Shown piece after piece: positions 41,552 to 49,788 of a stretch of DNA of 64,000 nt. The stretch's first letter is position 1; every line of letters starts with the position of its first letter. Under the pieces are notes generated by a model. The model worked only from the letters and a program-made list of their open reading frames with translations. It made no database searches and had not been told where the DNA came from. Location: contig NZ_NOKT01000016.1 of assembly GCF_002237655.1 (NCBI RefSeq), forward strand, positions 124,001 through 188,000, written 5' to 3'. The stretch comes from Streptomyces sp. XY006 (lineage in GTDB: Bacteria > Actinomycetota > Actinomycetes > Streptomycetales > Streptomycetaceae). The position numbers and the translations under genes were made by a program.

Positions 41552-41932
41552 CTACTCCTCGGCAGCCGCTGCGACGACGACCTCCACCCGGGTCCCCTCC
41601 CGCACGCCCCACTCGCGCATCGCCCCGGCCGCCGCCTCCACCACGTGACGTGCCCGCAGGCGCGGCATTCCCAGCCGGCCGGGCCGCATGGTGCGCACGG
41701 CGACGACCCGCAGGTCACGGTCGAGATAGGCGACATCGATCGGCATGCGCATCCGGAAGGTGTGCACGCTGCTGGCGGGGGAGAGCAGCATCGCCCCGTC
41801 GACGGCATCCCGTCCCAACAGCCCCTTGGTCCGGGCCCGGTAGGAAACGGCGATCTCCAACGGCACACGGACATCCCTGTCCGTTCCCCGCACGACCAAC
41901 TCCCCGTGCCCGTCCCGCCACTTGCGCCCCAC
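41552..41932 (-). CDS. DUF192-family protein (126 aa)
   Basis: The family core is clear: ARTKGLLGRDAVDGAMLLSPASSVHTFRMRMPIDVAYLDRDLRVV (shown here in parts over residues about 30–75), the DUF192 beta-barrel pattern. Function is unknown, but archaeal and bacterial members are small envelope or cytosolic barrels. GTG 41932 has GGAGGG seven bases upstream and gives the usual N-terminus; an ATG at 41974 is an alternative. It faces the frameshifted gene and sits between the toxin region and a rightward lipoprotein pair. Confidence 0.75.
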   Translation of the reverse strand: MGRKWRDGHGELVVRGTDRDVRVPLEIAVSYRARTKGLLGRDAVDGAMLLSPASSVHTFRMRMPIDVAYLDRDLRVVAVRTMRPGRLGMPRLRARHVVEAAAGAMREWGVREGTRVEVVVAAAAEE

Positions 41933-42171
41933 CCGGGCCCCCTCCACCGCCGAAGACACGCCGCCGTGGTCCATCCGACAGAACGGGACGCGTGTGCTCC
42001 TGAAAACGGAGTGGCGTGTTATGTAACCGTTACGGCTCGAACCTGTCGGCCCGTCACCGATTCCTCCCCATACACCCCGCACGTTCACAAGCTTCACGCT
42101 GGTGCGGCCCCACACCGCTGGATAGCTTGGGTTCGCTCAAGAGAAGTCTCGCCTCTGACCGGGAGCCGACC

Positions 42172-42831
42172 GTGAACCGCCGCCCCACCCTCCTCGCAGC
42201 GCTCACGCTGACCGCCGCTGCGGCCTTGACGCTGTCCGCGTGCGGGAGCGATGACAGCTCCAAGGCCAAGGCCAACGACAAGATCGCAGGAGCCGACGCG
42301 GGCAGTGCCGCTTCCGCTTCTCCCACCGAGTCCGCCTCGTCGGACGCCGGGCGGCCGAAGGTCAAGCTGCCGTCGGATCTGACCATGACTTTCGAAGGCG
42401 GCAAGACGGGAGACGCCGTCAAGGACGCCGTGCTCGCGGACAACGCCGAACGCATGCGTTCCGTCAACGCGGCGATCGCGGGCACGGACCCCGAAGCGGT
42501 GGGGATGAACTTCTACAACACCGGCAGGGCGCTGGAGGCAGCCGCCGTGTGGGTCGACAAGTTCAAGAAGGCCAACCTCGGCATCACGGGCACCATCCGG
42601 TACTACGACCGGACCGTGACGCTGGACGGAGACAAGGCCGCGTCGGTCGTGTTCTGCGCCGACGAGAGCAAGGGCTATGCCAAGGACCTCAAGACCGACA
42701 AGCCCAAGGTCACCACGCCCTCCGATGAGGATTTCATCCTCTACAACACCCGGCTCGAGAAGAACAAGGCCGGGGTCTGGCAGACCACTCGCATCGTGTC
42801 GACGGCAGGAGCAAAGCAGTGCCTGAAGTGA
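42172..42831 (+). CDS. Putative lipoprotein (219 aa)
   Basis: The signal peptide ends in the lipobox LSAC (Cys24), followed by a Ser/Ala/Asp-rich linker and a globular domain (about 65–219) with FYNTGRALEAAAVWVDKFKKANLGITGTIRYYDRTVTL segments. This resembles streptomycete lipoproteins of unknown role with an NTF2-like pattern. GTG 42172 follows GGGAG. The last 13 bases overlap the GTG of the next gene, so the two are translationally coupled. The pair may form a secreted complex; no pathway can be named. Confidence 0.7.
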   Translation: MNRRPTLLAALTLTAAAALTLSACGSDDSSKAKANDKIAGADAGSAASASPTESASSDAGRPKVKLPSDLTMTFEGGKTGDAVKDAVLADNAERMRSVNAAIAGTDPEAVGMNFYNTGRALEAAAVWVDKFKKANLGITGTIRYYDRTVTLDGDKAASVVFCADESKGYAKDLKTDKPKVTTPSDEDFILYNTRLEKNKAGVWQTTRIVSTAGAKQCLK

Positions 42832-43868
42832 AACGGCGGGTGCTCGGGGGCATCGCCCTCGCGGTAGCGCTGGTGACCGTGGGCACGCCGAGCGCTTGGG
42901 CCAAGGTGACTCCCGACGGCACCACCGAGAGCGATACGCCTCCGACGGAATCGTCAGGGTCGGTGAACGGGGACACGCTCGCGTCGTCCGCCAGTGGCGT
43001 GATCGTCTTCGATCGTTCGAAGAACGGGTCGGGCCGGTCCGCCGGGGGTGTGACGTCCACCAGCTCGTGGACTCCGCCTCCCTGCTACTACGCCCCCAAG
43101 TACACCCCCGAGCAACTGCAGAAATCCCTGGAACCCATCTGGGAGTCCGAGTCCACGGGCTATCAGTGGGACGCCCAGCAGCGCGACCGTTACGTCAACG
43201 GGCACCCCTACAAGGACTTCAACAAGGACAAGGCGGGGGAGGGCTATTGGTGGGACGCCTACGTGCCGGAAAGTCAGATCGGTGCGCCCGGATCACTCGA
43301 CTGCACCAAGCCGATCTTCTGGGTGGACGACGGTGCCCCGCCTCCCGCGGACATCCCGCAAGCAATCACGCCCGAAATACTCGCCCAGCTCGCCTATGCC
43401 GAGATCCGTGTGCCTTCGACCACGATCGAACTCGCACCCCAGGCAGCCACGAAGGTGAATCTGCCGACCTGGGCCTGGCTTGATGCTGCGAAGTTCAAGC
43501 CCGTGTCGGTGACGGCCAGCGTCCCGTTGCTGGGCATCGACGCGACGACCACTGCCGAACCCGTTTCTTTGAAGATCGAGCCGGGTACGGGCGATGCCGT
43601 CACCTATCCCGCCTCGGGTGAGTGTCAGATCAATGGGGACGGCTCGATCGGTGAGCCCTATGCGAAGGGCAAGGCCGACGAGACGCCGCCGTGTGGAGTG
43701 AAGTACTTGCGTTCATCCGGCGAGGGCTCCTACAAGCTCCGGGCGACCGTCACCTGGAGGATCCACTGGACCGGTACCGGCGTCCAGGGCGAACAGCCCC
43801 TTCCGGACGGCACGTTCGGTGCTGAACAGGACGTCGTCGTGCAGGAGATCCAGGCCGTCAACCGCTGA
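42819..43868 (+). CDS. Secreted protein of unknown function (349 aa)
   Basis: A Sec signal peptide (to about residue 29, PSAWA|KV) then a Ser/Thr-rich region and a Trp/Tyr/Pro-rich part (PPPCYYAPKYTPEQLQKSL, WDAQQRDRYVNGHPYKDF near 95–135). The second half is beta-rich (about 190–345) with four Cys residues. No enzymatic motif is seen. GTG 42819 overlaps the upstream lipoprotein gene by 13 bases and has GGAG at 42807. Because it sits near the Tad locus it could be a surface partner, but nothing in the sequence proves this. Confidence 0.7.
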   Translation: MPEVKRRVLGGIALAVALVTVGTPSAWAKVTPDGTTESDTPPTESSGSVNGDTLASSASGVIVFDRSKNGSGRSAGGVTSTSSWTPPPCYYAPKYTPEQLQKSLEPIWESESTGYQWDAQQRDRYVNGHPYKDFNKDKAGEGYWWDAYVPESQIGAPGSLDCTKPIFWVDDGAPPPADIPQAITPEILAQLAYAEIRVPSTTIELAPQAATKVNLPTWAWLDAAKFKPVSVTASVPLLGIDATTTAEPVSLKIEPGTGDAVTYPASGECQINGDGSIGEPYAKGKADETPPCGVKYLRSSGEGSYKLRATVTWRIHWTGTGVQGEQPLPDGTFGAEQDVVVQEIQAVNR

Positions 43869-43954
43869 GCCCCTGCCCCACCCCGGGCCTGTCGCCCCCG
43901 GCGCCTTCAGGAATGAGGTTGTCCGGGGGCTCCGGCCCGGGTAGGTAACCCTCC

Positions 43955-44842
43955 ATGACCACACTCGGCGCCGTCTTCCGTCCGCAACTCGCCCCGGAGC
44001 GAATCCGGTCCGTCTGTGAGGCCGCGGACGCCGCAGGGCTCGAACAACTCTGGCTCTGGGAGGACTGCTTCGCGGAAGGCGGTATCTCCACCGCCGCCGC
44101 CGCCCTCGCCTGGACCGAGCGGCTGCGGGTCGGGGTCGGGCTGCTGCCCGTGCCCTTGCGGAACGTCGCCGTCACCGCCATGGAGGTCGCCTCGCTGCAC
44201 CGGATGTTCCCGGGACGGGCCGTCGTCGGTGTCGGGCACGGCGTGCAGGACTGGATGGGGCAGGTCGGGGCCTGGGCCGAGTCGCCGGTCACGCTGCTGC
44301 GGGAGTACCTCGTGGCGCTGCGGGCCCTGCTCGCGGGGGAGCGGGTCACCACCGACGGGCGGTACGTCAGGCTCGACGACGTCGCCCTCGACTGGCCTCC
44401 GCCCGGCCCCCAGTCCGAGTCCGGGGTGTTCGCCGGGGTCACCGGGCCGCGGTCGCTGCGCCTCAGCGGCGAGGCCGCCGACGGCACGATCCTCACCGCC
44501 GCCACCAACGCCGACGGCGTGCGCAAGGCGCGGCAGCTGCTGGAGGAGGGGCGCCAGGCCGCGGGCGGCCGTGCCGGCGCGTCGCATCACGTCGTGGTCT
44601 ACCTGCTCACCGCCACCGGGCCCGGCGCCGATGCCCGGCTGCGCGCCGAAGTGGCCGCCGAGGGATGGGAGTCCGTCCCGGACCTGGGAGTCGCCGGGGA
44701 CGCCGGTGCCGTGGCCAAGGCCGTCGAGCGGCTGGCCGAGGCCGGGGCCGACACGGTGGTGCTGCAGCCGACCGGGGACGAGCCCGACCCGGAGGGGTTC
44801 GTGCGGTTCGCCGCCGAGGAGGTGCGTCCCCTTCTCGCCTGA
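43955..44842 (+). CDS. LLM-class flavin-dependent oxidoreductase (295 aa)
   Basis: A luciferase-like monooxygenase-fold reductase using FMN or F420. Segments typical of the family: FRPQLAPERIRSVCEAADAAGLEQLWLWED near the N-terminus, RLRVGVGLLPVPLRNVAVTAMEVASL near residue 55 and FPGRAVVGVGHG near residue 90. Actinobacterial members often use F420, but the cofactor cannot be settled from this sequence. It starts at ATG 43955 with no strong ribosome site and stands alone. Confidence 0.85.
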   Translation: MTTLGAVFRPQLAPERIRSVCEAADAAGLEQLWLWEDCFAEGGISTAAAALAWTERLRVGVGLLPVPLRNVAVTAMEVASLHRMFPGRAVVGVGHGVQDWMGQVGAWAESPVTLLREYLVALRALLAGERVTTDGRYVRLDDVALDWPPPGPQSESGVFAGVTGPRSLRLSGEAADGTILTAATNADGVRKARQLLEEGRQAAGGRAGASHHVVVYLLTATGPGADARLRAEVAAEGWESVPDLGVAGDAGAVAKAVERLAEAGADTVVLQPTGDEPDPEGFVRFAAEEVRPLLA

Positions 44843-44916
44843 GCGACGGGCCGCCCGCCGGGCAGCCCGCCGTTCCGTGAGGCCCGACTGTCAGTGGCCC
44901 CTGCCACACTCCGGGC

Positions 44917-45381
44917 ATGAGCGATGACGACCTGGACGTACGCCTGCGTGACGTCGTGGAAGCCGACCTGGAGTTCTTCCTCGCCTACGAGCACGATCCG
45001 GAGGCCGCCCGGCGTGCGAGATTCACGCCCAGGCCGCGGGAGGCGTTCCTGCGGCACTGGAAGACGAACGTCCTCGGCGGCGAGACCAACTTCGTGCAGA
45101 CCGTGACCGTGGACGGCGGTGCCGTCGCCGGGAACATCGTCGCCTGGTGGGAGGACGACCGCCGCTTCCTCGGCTACTGGCTGGGCCGCCCCTACTGGGG
45201 CCGTGGCATCGGCGGCAGGGCCCTGCGCCTCTTCCTGGAGCAGGAGACGAACCGGCCGCTGTACGCCGACCCCTTCGCCGGGAACACCGGTTCCGTACGG
45301 CTGCTGGAGAAGGCCGGCTTCCAGCGGACCGGCACCATCCGTCACGGAGAGGACGAGCACATCCTCCTCGTCCTCGGGTGA
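44917..45381 (+). CDS. GNAT-family N-acetyltransferase, RimJ/RimL-like (154 aa)
   Basis: Transfers an acetyl group from acetyl-CoA to an amino group of an unknown acceptor. Motif A is visible as GYWLGRPYWGRGIGGRALRLFLE (about residues 88–110), and ADPFAGNTGSVRLLEKAGFQRTG follows, which is typical of RimJ/RimL acetyltransferases. ATG 44917 gives the usual length. A class I methyltransferase gene follows in the same direction after 77 bases. Confidence 0.87.
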   Translation: MSDDDLDVRLRDVVEADLEFFLAYEHDPEAARRARFTPRPREAFLRHWKTNVLGGETNFVQTVTVDGGAVAGNIVAWWEDDRRFLGYWLGRPYWGRGIGGRALRLFLEQETNRPLYADPFAGNTGSVRLLEKAGFQRTGTIRHGEDEHILLVLG

Positions 45382-45458
45382 CGTCCCGGGCAGCCGCCTT
45401 CGGCACCGCCGGGCGAAAATGCCGCGCATCCCGGCTCACGCTCTGTCACCATCCCCGC

Positions 45459-46340
45459 ATGGCCGCCGACCACGACACCACACCCGCCCCCACGTCTCCC
45501 ACCACACCCGCCCCCACGTCTCCCACCACACCCGCCTCCACGCCGTCCACCGCACTCCCCGGCTACGAAGCCCTCGTCGCCGAAGGCGCCTCCGTGCCCA
45601 CGGAAGGCTGGGACTTCTCCTGGTTCGAGGGGCGCGCCACCGAAGCGCGGCCCTCGTGGGGATACGCCGTGTCGATGGCCGAGCGGCTGAGCCGGGCGAG
45701 TGCCGTGCTCGACGTGCAGACGGGGGGCGGGGAGGTGCTGGACTTCGCCCTGGCCCGGGCGGACCGGCGGCCGCCGCTCACCGTCGCCACCGAGGGCTGG
45801 CCGCCGAACGTCGCCAAGGCCACCGCCCTGCTGGCACCGCGCGGCGTCGCGGTGGTGGCCGCAGCCGAGGACGAGCCCCTGCCCTTCGCCGACGAGGCCT
45901 TCGACCTGGTCGTGAGCCGTCATCCCGTCCGCCCGCACTGGGCCGAGATCGCCCGTGTGCTGCGGACGGGCGGGACGTACTTCGCCCAGCACGTCGGCCC
46001 GGCCAGCGCCTTCGAACTCGTCGAGTACTTCCTGGGCCCGCAGCCGGAGGAGGTGCGGGGTGGGCGTGACCCCGGGCGCGAGCGGGCCGACGCCGAGGCC
46101 GCCGGGCTGGACGTCGTCGAGCTGCGGGCGGAGCGGCTGCGGATGGAGTTCCACGACATCGGCGCGGTCGTGCACTTCCTGCGCAAGGTGGTCTGGATGG
46201 TCCCGGGCTTCACGGTCGAGGCGTACGAGCCGCGGCTGCGGGCGCTGCACGAGCGGATCCGGACCGACGGCCCCTTCGTCGCGCACAGCACCCGCCACCT
46301 CGTCGAGGCCCGCAAACCGGCCCCGCCCACCCGGCCTTGA
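45459..46340 (+). CDS. SAM-dependent methyltransferase with repeat-bearing N-terminus (293 aa)
   Basis: Class I Rossmann-fold methyltransferase. The SAM-binding motif I is AVLDVQTGGGEVLDFAL near residue 85, and EDEPLPFADEAFDLVVSRH near 140 corresponds to the motif II/III region. The acceptor is unknown. Residues about 7–30 consist of TTPAPTSP repeats from a 24-base tandem DNA repeat and probably form a flexible tail; the folded part begins near residue 33. ATG 45459 is the first start with a suitable position. Confidence 0.82.
   Translation: MAADHDTTPAPTSPTTPAPTSPTTPASTPSTALPGYEALVAEGASVPTEGWDFSWFEGRATEARPSWGYAVSMAERLSRASAVLDVQTGGGEVLDFALARADRRPPLTVATEGWPPNVAKATALLAPRGVAVVAAAEDEPLPFADEAFDLVVSRHPVRPHWAEIARVLRTGGTYFAQHVGPASAFELVEYFLGPQPEEVRGGRDPGRERADAEAAGLDVVELRAERLRMEFHDIGAVVHFLRKVVWMVPGFTVEAYEPRLRALHERIRTDGPFVAHSTRHLVEARKPAPPTRP
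45477..45548 (+). repeat. Three 24-base tandem repeats in the methyltransferase gene
   Basis: The unit starting ACCACACCCGCC is present at 45477, 45501 and 45525; the third copy is imperfect. In frame it encodes TTPAPTSP. A replication-slippage product that may vary in copy number. Confidence 0.7.
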
Positions 46341-46644
46341 CCCGACGGCCCCGCCCACCCGGCCTTGGCCCGGCGGGCTCGCCCACCCGGCGGCCCCGCC
46401 CGTCCGGCCTTGGCCCGGCGGGCCGCCCGCCCGGCCAAGAGCCCCAAGACCCCCACGCCACGGCCCGCCCGGCCATGAGCCCCCCCAAACCCCAGGCCAC
46501 GACCCGCCCGGCCATGACCGCCCGGCCGTGAGCCCCCCAGACCTCAGGCCACGGCCCGCCCGGCCATGACCACCCGGCCATGCCCCCCAGACCCCAGGCC
46601 ACGGCCCGCCCGGCCCCGCATGCCCCGCGAGACCACGCCCCCCT
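46341..46644. repeat. C/G-rich intergenic repeat block between convergent genes
   Basis: No gene. The right half repeats a unit beginning GCCACGGCCCGCCCGGCC at 46457, 46496, 46548 and 46598 (39, 52 and 50 bases apart), each continuing into GACC..CCCCAG-type sequence. The left half repeats CACCCGGCCTTG-type units around 46329–46420. It lies between the 3' ends of the methyltransferase and winged-helix genes. Confidence 0.65.
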
Positions 46645-47805
46645 TCACGCGTGCGGCCCCACCTCCACCTTCCCCAGTACCAACTCCGCCGTCGCCTCCA
46701 GCACCTCGCCCACCCGCTCCGCCTGCTCGCCCAGTTCCCGCCGCTGCCGCGCCGTCAGCCGGACGAGCGGCTCCACCGTGACGGTCGTACGACGGCCCCG
46801 GCGCCGCTGGTGCCACACCCCGGCCACCACACCGTCGACGAGCAGCACGGGATGGTTGCCGGCCTGGCCGCCGGCGAGGGCGCGCCGGTACGCCTCCCCG
46901 GGGAACAGCCGCTCCCGTGGCTGTCCGGCGATGACGTACGCGTCGAAGTAGGGCAGCAGCCGCACACCCCGCGCGGGACCCTCGGGGAACTCCGTGTCAC
47001 CCGCCGCCACCCACGCCGGCGTCCCCTCGAAGTCGACCTCCTCGACCGCGCCCGCCGCCGCCATCCGCCCGAACAGGTCCGCGGCCCAGCCGGCCGGTGC
47101 CGCCAGCCACCGCGCGAAGTGCGCCGGGGTCACCGGCCCGTAGGCGTGCAGATACCGGCGGACGAAGTCGAACAGCGCGCCCTCCCCTTCAGCCTCCACC
47201 GGCTCGGCTCCCACCGGGCGCGTGTACGTCGCCTTGCGCCCGCGGTTCGGGCCGAAGCACAACGTGCCCGCCCAGCCCGCCCGGTGCATCACCTGCCGCC
47301 AGCGCGGCCACATGTCCTGGAACGCCGGCATCACCCGGTCACCCGCCCACGGGCCCGTGCGGGCGACGACCTCCTCGGTCAGCTCGTCGAGGGTCAGACA
47401 CCTGCCGTCGAGCGCGTCGCCGATCGCCGTCACCACCTGGCCGGCCTGCTCGTCGGTGAGCCGTACGTCCGGCGGGAAGGGACTCGGGCCGACGGGAACA
47501 GCGGTCAGGGCCGCCGACCAGAGGGGGAGTTCGCGTGTCGGGAGCAGATGGACCGTGCCGCGCGGGCCGTACGTCTTGACGAGGGACCGCGCGTCCCAGA
47601 GCGCGGACCGCACGTCCGCCCGTGTCACCCCGCCCGCCGCCCGCAGCCCGATCGACAGCTCGGCGGCGGAGAGCACCTGCGCGTGCGCCCCCCTCATCGC
47701 CGCGACCACGTCGGCGACGCCGCCCGCCGCGGGCCCGGCCGGAAACTGCCGCTCCGCACGCCGCGCGCTCGCTGAGTCCCAGGTGATCCGCTCGGTGCTC
47801 GTCAT
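46645..47805 (-). CDS. Winged-helix DNA-binding domain protein, HTH_42/AlkZ-like (386 aa)
   Basis: The pattern fits the HTH_42 (formerly DUF1006) family: DARSLVKTYGPRGTVHLLPTRELPLW near residue 80, WRQVMHRAGWAGTLCFGPNRGRKATYTRP near 185, ALFDFVRRYLHAYGPVTPAHFARWLA near 230, and a C-terminal VDGVVAGVWHQRRRGRRTTVTVEPL region. Relatives include the AlkZ/YcaQ DNA glycosylases that unhook crosslinks, as well as proteins of unknown role. The start ATG 47805 is chosen to give the usual N-terminus. A short palindrome upstream (47828–47844) may regulate it. Confidence 0.82.
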   Translation of the reverse strand: MTSTERITWDSASARRAERQFPAGPAAGGVADVVAAMRGAHAQVLSAAELSIGLRAAGGVTRADVRSALWDARSLVKTYGPRGTVHLLPTRELPLWSAALTAVPVGPSPFPPDVRLTDEQAGQVVTAIGDALDGRCLTLDELTEEVVARTGPWAGDRVMPAFQDMWPRWRQVMHRAGWAGTLCFGPNRGRKATYTRPVGAEPVEAEGEGALFDFVRRYLHAYGPVTPAHFARWLAAPAGWAADLFGRMAAAGAVEEVDFEGTPAWVAAGDTEFPEGPARGVRLLPYFDAYVIAGQPRERLFPGEAYRRALAGGQAGNHPVLLVDGVVAGVWHQRRRGRRTTVTVEPLVRLTARQRRELGEQAERVGEVLEATAELVLGKVEVGPHA

Positions 47806-47827
47806 GGACCGACCGTAGGAGGGAAGT

Positions 47828-47844
47828 AGGACAGATGATGTCCT
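47828..47844. promoter_or_regulatory. Palindrome upstream of the winged-helix gene
   Basis: AGGACA–gatga–TGTCCT is an exact 6-bp inverted repeat with flanking GAAG/CTTC. It lies 23–39 bases before the start codon at 47805 and is a candidate operator. Confidence 0.4.
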
Positions 47845-47978
47845 CTTCGGTCTCCACGTCGTGTCACTCTCGTCCCACACGCCCCCTGCGCATCTTCCGC
47901 CGAGGGTTTTCACATCGTTATCGTCCTGGCTCGCTTCCGAGGCACCCCATCGCGTAAGTTCAGACCAAGGTAATTCGC

Positions 47979-48227
47979 GTGAGCAAAGCTGCGCGGGCGG
48001 TACCGCGCAGTGGAGGGGGCTGCGCGGTGCCTCGGCCCATGTATGGGGCGGTTGGGACGGCGGTGTCGGCGGTCAAGGGGGCGTTCGCCGCCGGGTTCAC
48101 CCGTCAGGGGGATGGCCGGACAAAGTCGCCGAGCGGACCGCATGGCGCCGCACATCCACCGGAAAGTGCCGTAGTCCGCCCGATTCCCCTGCGTACAGGC
48201 CATGTTTCGGTCATGCGCGAGTGGTGA
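47979..48227 (+). CDS. Small open reading frame of uncertain coding status (82 aa)
   Basis: Starts with GTG 47979 (SKAARAVPRSGGGCAVPRPMYGAVGTAV) and has a weak hydrophobic middle part. There is no clear ribosome site and no motif. Codon bias is plausible but not decisive. It may be a small peptide gene or chance. It stands between the winged-helix gene and the candidate 6C RNA. Confidence 0.3.
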   Translation: MSKAARAVPRSGGGCAVPRPMYGAVGTAVSAVKGAFAAGFTRQGDGRTKSPSGPHGAAHPPESAVVRPIPLRTGHVSVMREW

Positions 48228-48289
48228 ATCAAGGGTTCCGCTGTCATCGCCGCGTCGCCGGGTGGCTCCGGAGAGTAGTTGTGGCACGC

Positions 48290-48381
48290 CGATGTACGCA
48301 GCATCACTTACAAAGGGTTATGGTGGAAACCCCCCCTCGGGCCGGTCCGTCTCCCCCCCACGGACCGGCCCGTTTTCTTTT
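48290..48381 (+). ncRNA. Candidate 6C-type small RNA
   Basis: A run of seven C at 48330–48336 is preceded by GGGTT/AACCC pairing. A perfect 12-bp stem follows (GGGCCGGTCCGT at 48339–48350 with ACGGACCGGCCC at 48360–48371) whose loop holds seven C. GTTTTCTTTT comes after it, a rare true U-tract terminator here. Two C-runs of six or more near hairpins, with a terminator, are the mark of the actinobacterial 6C RNA family. The 5' end is a guess from the A/T-rich region near 48290. Confidence 0.6.
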
Positions 48382-48628
48382 GCCCCGCGGACGTCCCGCC
48401 GCCGCCCCGCGGACGCCCCGAGAACACCCCCCAGCCGCCGCGCGGCCGCCCGGTGAGGCGGCTCGAACCAGCGGCCGGAACCTTGCGTTCCGCACCCATG
48501 GGCGGCCCACGGCGGCAGCGGGGGTAGGCTTCGCCTCCGGGACTGCCGCACGGGCGGGGACCGCCCGCGGCCACGACCGGGCCGCACGCCGCGGCCTGTC
48601 CGATCCGCACGGAGGGGCTGACGATCAC
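48382..48628. other. Intergenic region upstream of the cis-prenyltransferase gene
   Basis: No gene seen. C/G-rich stretches just after the 6C-like RNA give way to a normal promoter-like region. GGAGGGG at 48611 is the ribosome site of the downstream gene. Confidence 0.4.
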
Positions 48629-49402
48629 GTGAACCTGCGCGACAAGCTGCGCGGCCTGCTGGTCAGGCTGTACGCACGCCGGGTGGAAGGCCACCTGGAC
48701 CACGCTCAGGTGCCCAAGCACATCGGCGTCATCATGGACGGCAACCGGCGCTGGGCGAAGGCCGCCGGATCCACCACCGTCCACGGACACCGGGCCGGTG
48801 CCGAGAAGATCGAGGAATTCCTCGGCTGGTGCACCGAGACCGACGTCGAGGTCGTCACCCTCTGGCTGCTGTCGACGGACAACTTCGACCGTCCGCAGGA
48901 AGAGCTCGTCCCGCTGCTCGGCATCATCGAGGACGTCGTGCGCACGCTCGCCGCCGACGGCCGCTGGCGCGTGCACCACGTGGGCACGCCGGACCTGCTG
49001 CCCGCCGGGATGCAGACGGTCCTGAAGGAGGCCGAGGAGGCCACTGCGCACGTCGACGGAATACTGGTCAATGTCGCCATCGGCTACGGCGGCCGCCAGG
49101 AGATCGCCGACGCGGTGCGCTCGATGCTGCTCGACGCGCAGGACAAGGGCACCTCGCTGGAGGAGCTCGCCGAGGCCGTCGACACCGACATGATCGGGCG
49201 TCATCTCTACACGAGCGACCAGCCCGACCCCGACCTGGTGATCCGTACCAGCGGCGAGCAGCGGCTGTCCGGATTCATGCTCTGGCAGACCGCGCACTCC
49301 GAGTACTACTTCTGTGACGTGTTCTGGCCGGCCTTCCGCAAGGTGGACTTCCTGCGCGCCATGCGCGACTACGCCGCCCGCCACCGCCGCTACGGCGGCT
49401 GA
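48629..49402 (+). CDS. uppS: cis-prenyltransferase, UppS/isoprenyl diphosphate synthase (257 aa)
   Basis: Condenses isopentenyl diphosphates onto an allylic starter in Z configuration; undecaprenyl diphosphate is the lipid carrier for the cell wall. The family motifs are present: HIGVIMDGNRRWAKA near residue 32 (catalytic Asp), the TLWLLSTDNFDRP segment near residue 82, and RTSGEQRLSGFMLWQTAHSEYYF near residue 205. GTG 48629 has GGAGGGG 11 bases upstream. Streptomyces has more than one cis-prenyltransferase, so this could be the short-chain paralogue rather than the essential one. Confidence 0.88.
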   Translation: MNLRDKLRGLLVRLYARRVEGHLDHAQVPKHIGVIMDGNRRWAKAAGSTTVHGHRAGAEKIEEFLGWCTETDVEVVTLWLLSTDNFDRPQEELVPLLGIIEDVVRTLAADGRWRVHHVGTPDLLPAGMQTVLKEAEEATAHVDGILVNVAIGYGGRQEIADAVRSMLLDAQDKGTSLEELAEAVDTDMIGRHLYTSDQPDPDLVIRTSGEQRLSGFMLWQTAHSEYYFCDVFWPAFRKVDFLRAMRDYAARHRRYGG

Positions 49403-49788
49403 GCAGGCAGAGCGCACACCACGCGACCGTCCGGGAGCGCACCCCGCGGACGCGCCCGGACGCCGGACGTCCCACGTCGTAACTCTCCCCGGTACCCCAC
49501 CGAAGACGCACGTCACACGGAGTTCACCGGCCCGCCGTCATATGCCGTGGCATGGCGACGCTCGTTCGAGGGCATAACCCAGTCAGGTCGACGCCCGAAC
49601 CACGGGTGTCGGATCTCAGCGGACGGCACGGGGCCGTCCGCCCGGGAGGCCCTTTGCACCAGCCCGATCGTGCGGTCACAGCACGGACGCAGGCGGAGGG
49701 CCGGTTTTCGGCCCGTGCAGGGCGGCCGGCAACCGGTCCAGCTCCACTCCGTCGCTCCCCGACCTCATCCGAGGGGGTACGTCCTTCC
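49403..49788. other. 386-base leader/intergenic region before the PIN–PhoH gene
   Basis: No gene seen. It contains two clear stem-loops: GCGGACGGC/GCCGTCCGC (49619–49641) and GGGCCG/CGGCCC around GTTTT (49698–49714), nested in GCACGG…CCGTGC. This suggests a structured 5' leader. GAGGGGG at 49771 is the ribosome site. Confidence 0.4.

Noticed and set aside
46341..46644. CRISPR array in the repeated intergenic block
   Set aside because: Repeat spacing varies (39–52 bases), spacers are themselves similar, and no cas genes are present.
49552..49788. N-terminal extension of the PIN–PhoH protein from ATG 49552
   Set aside because: No ribosome site, low-complexity sequence and no similarity to PIN domains. 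GTG 49789 begins the domain directly.
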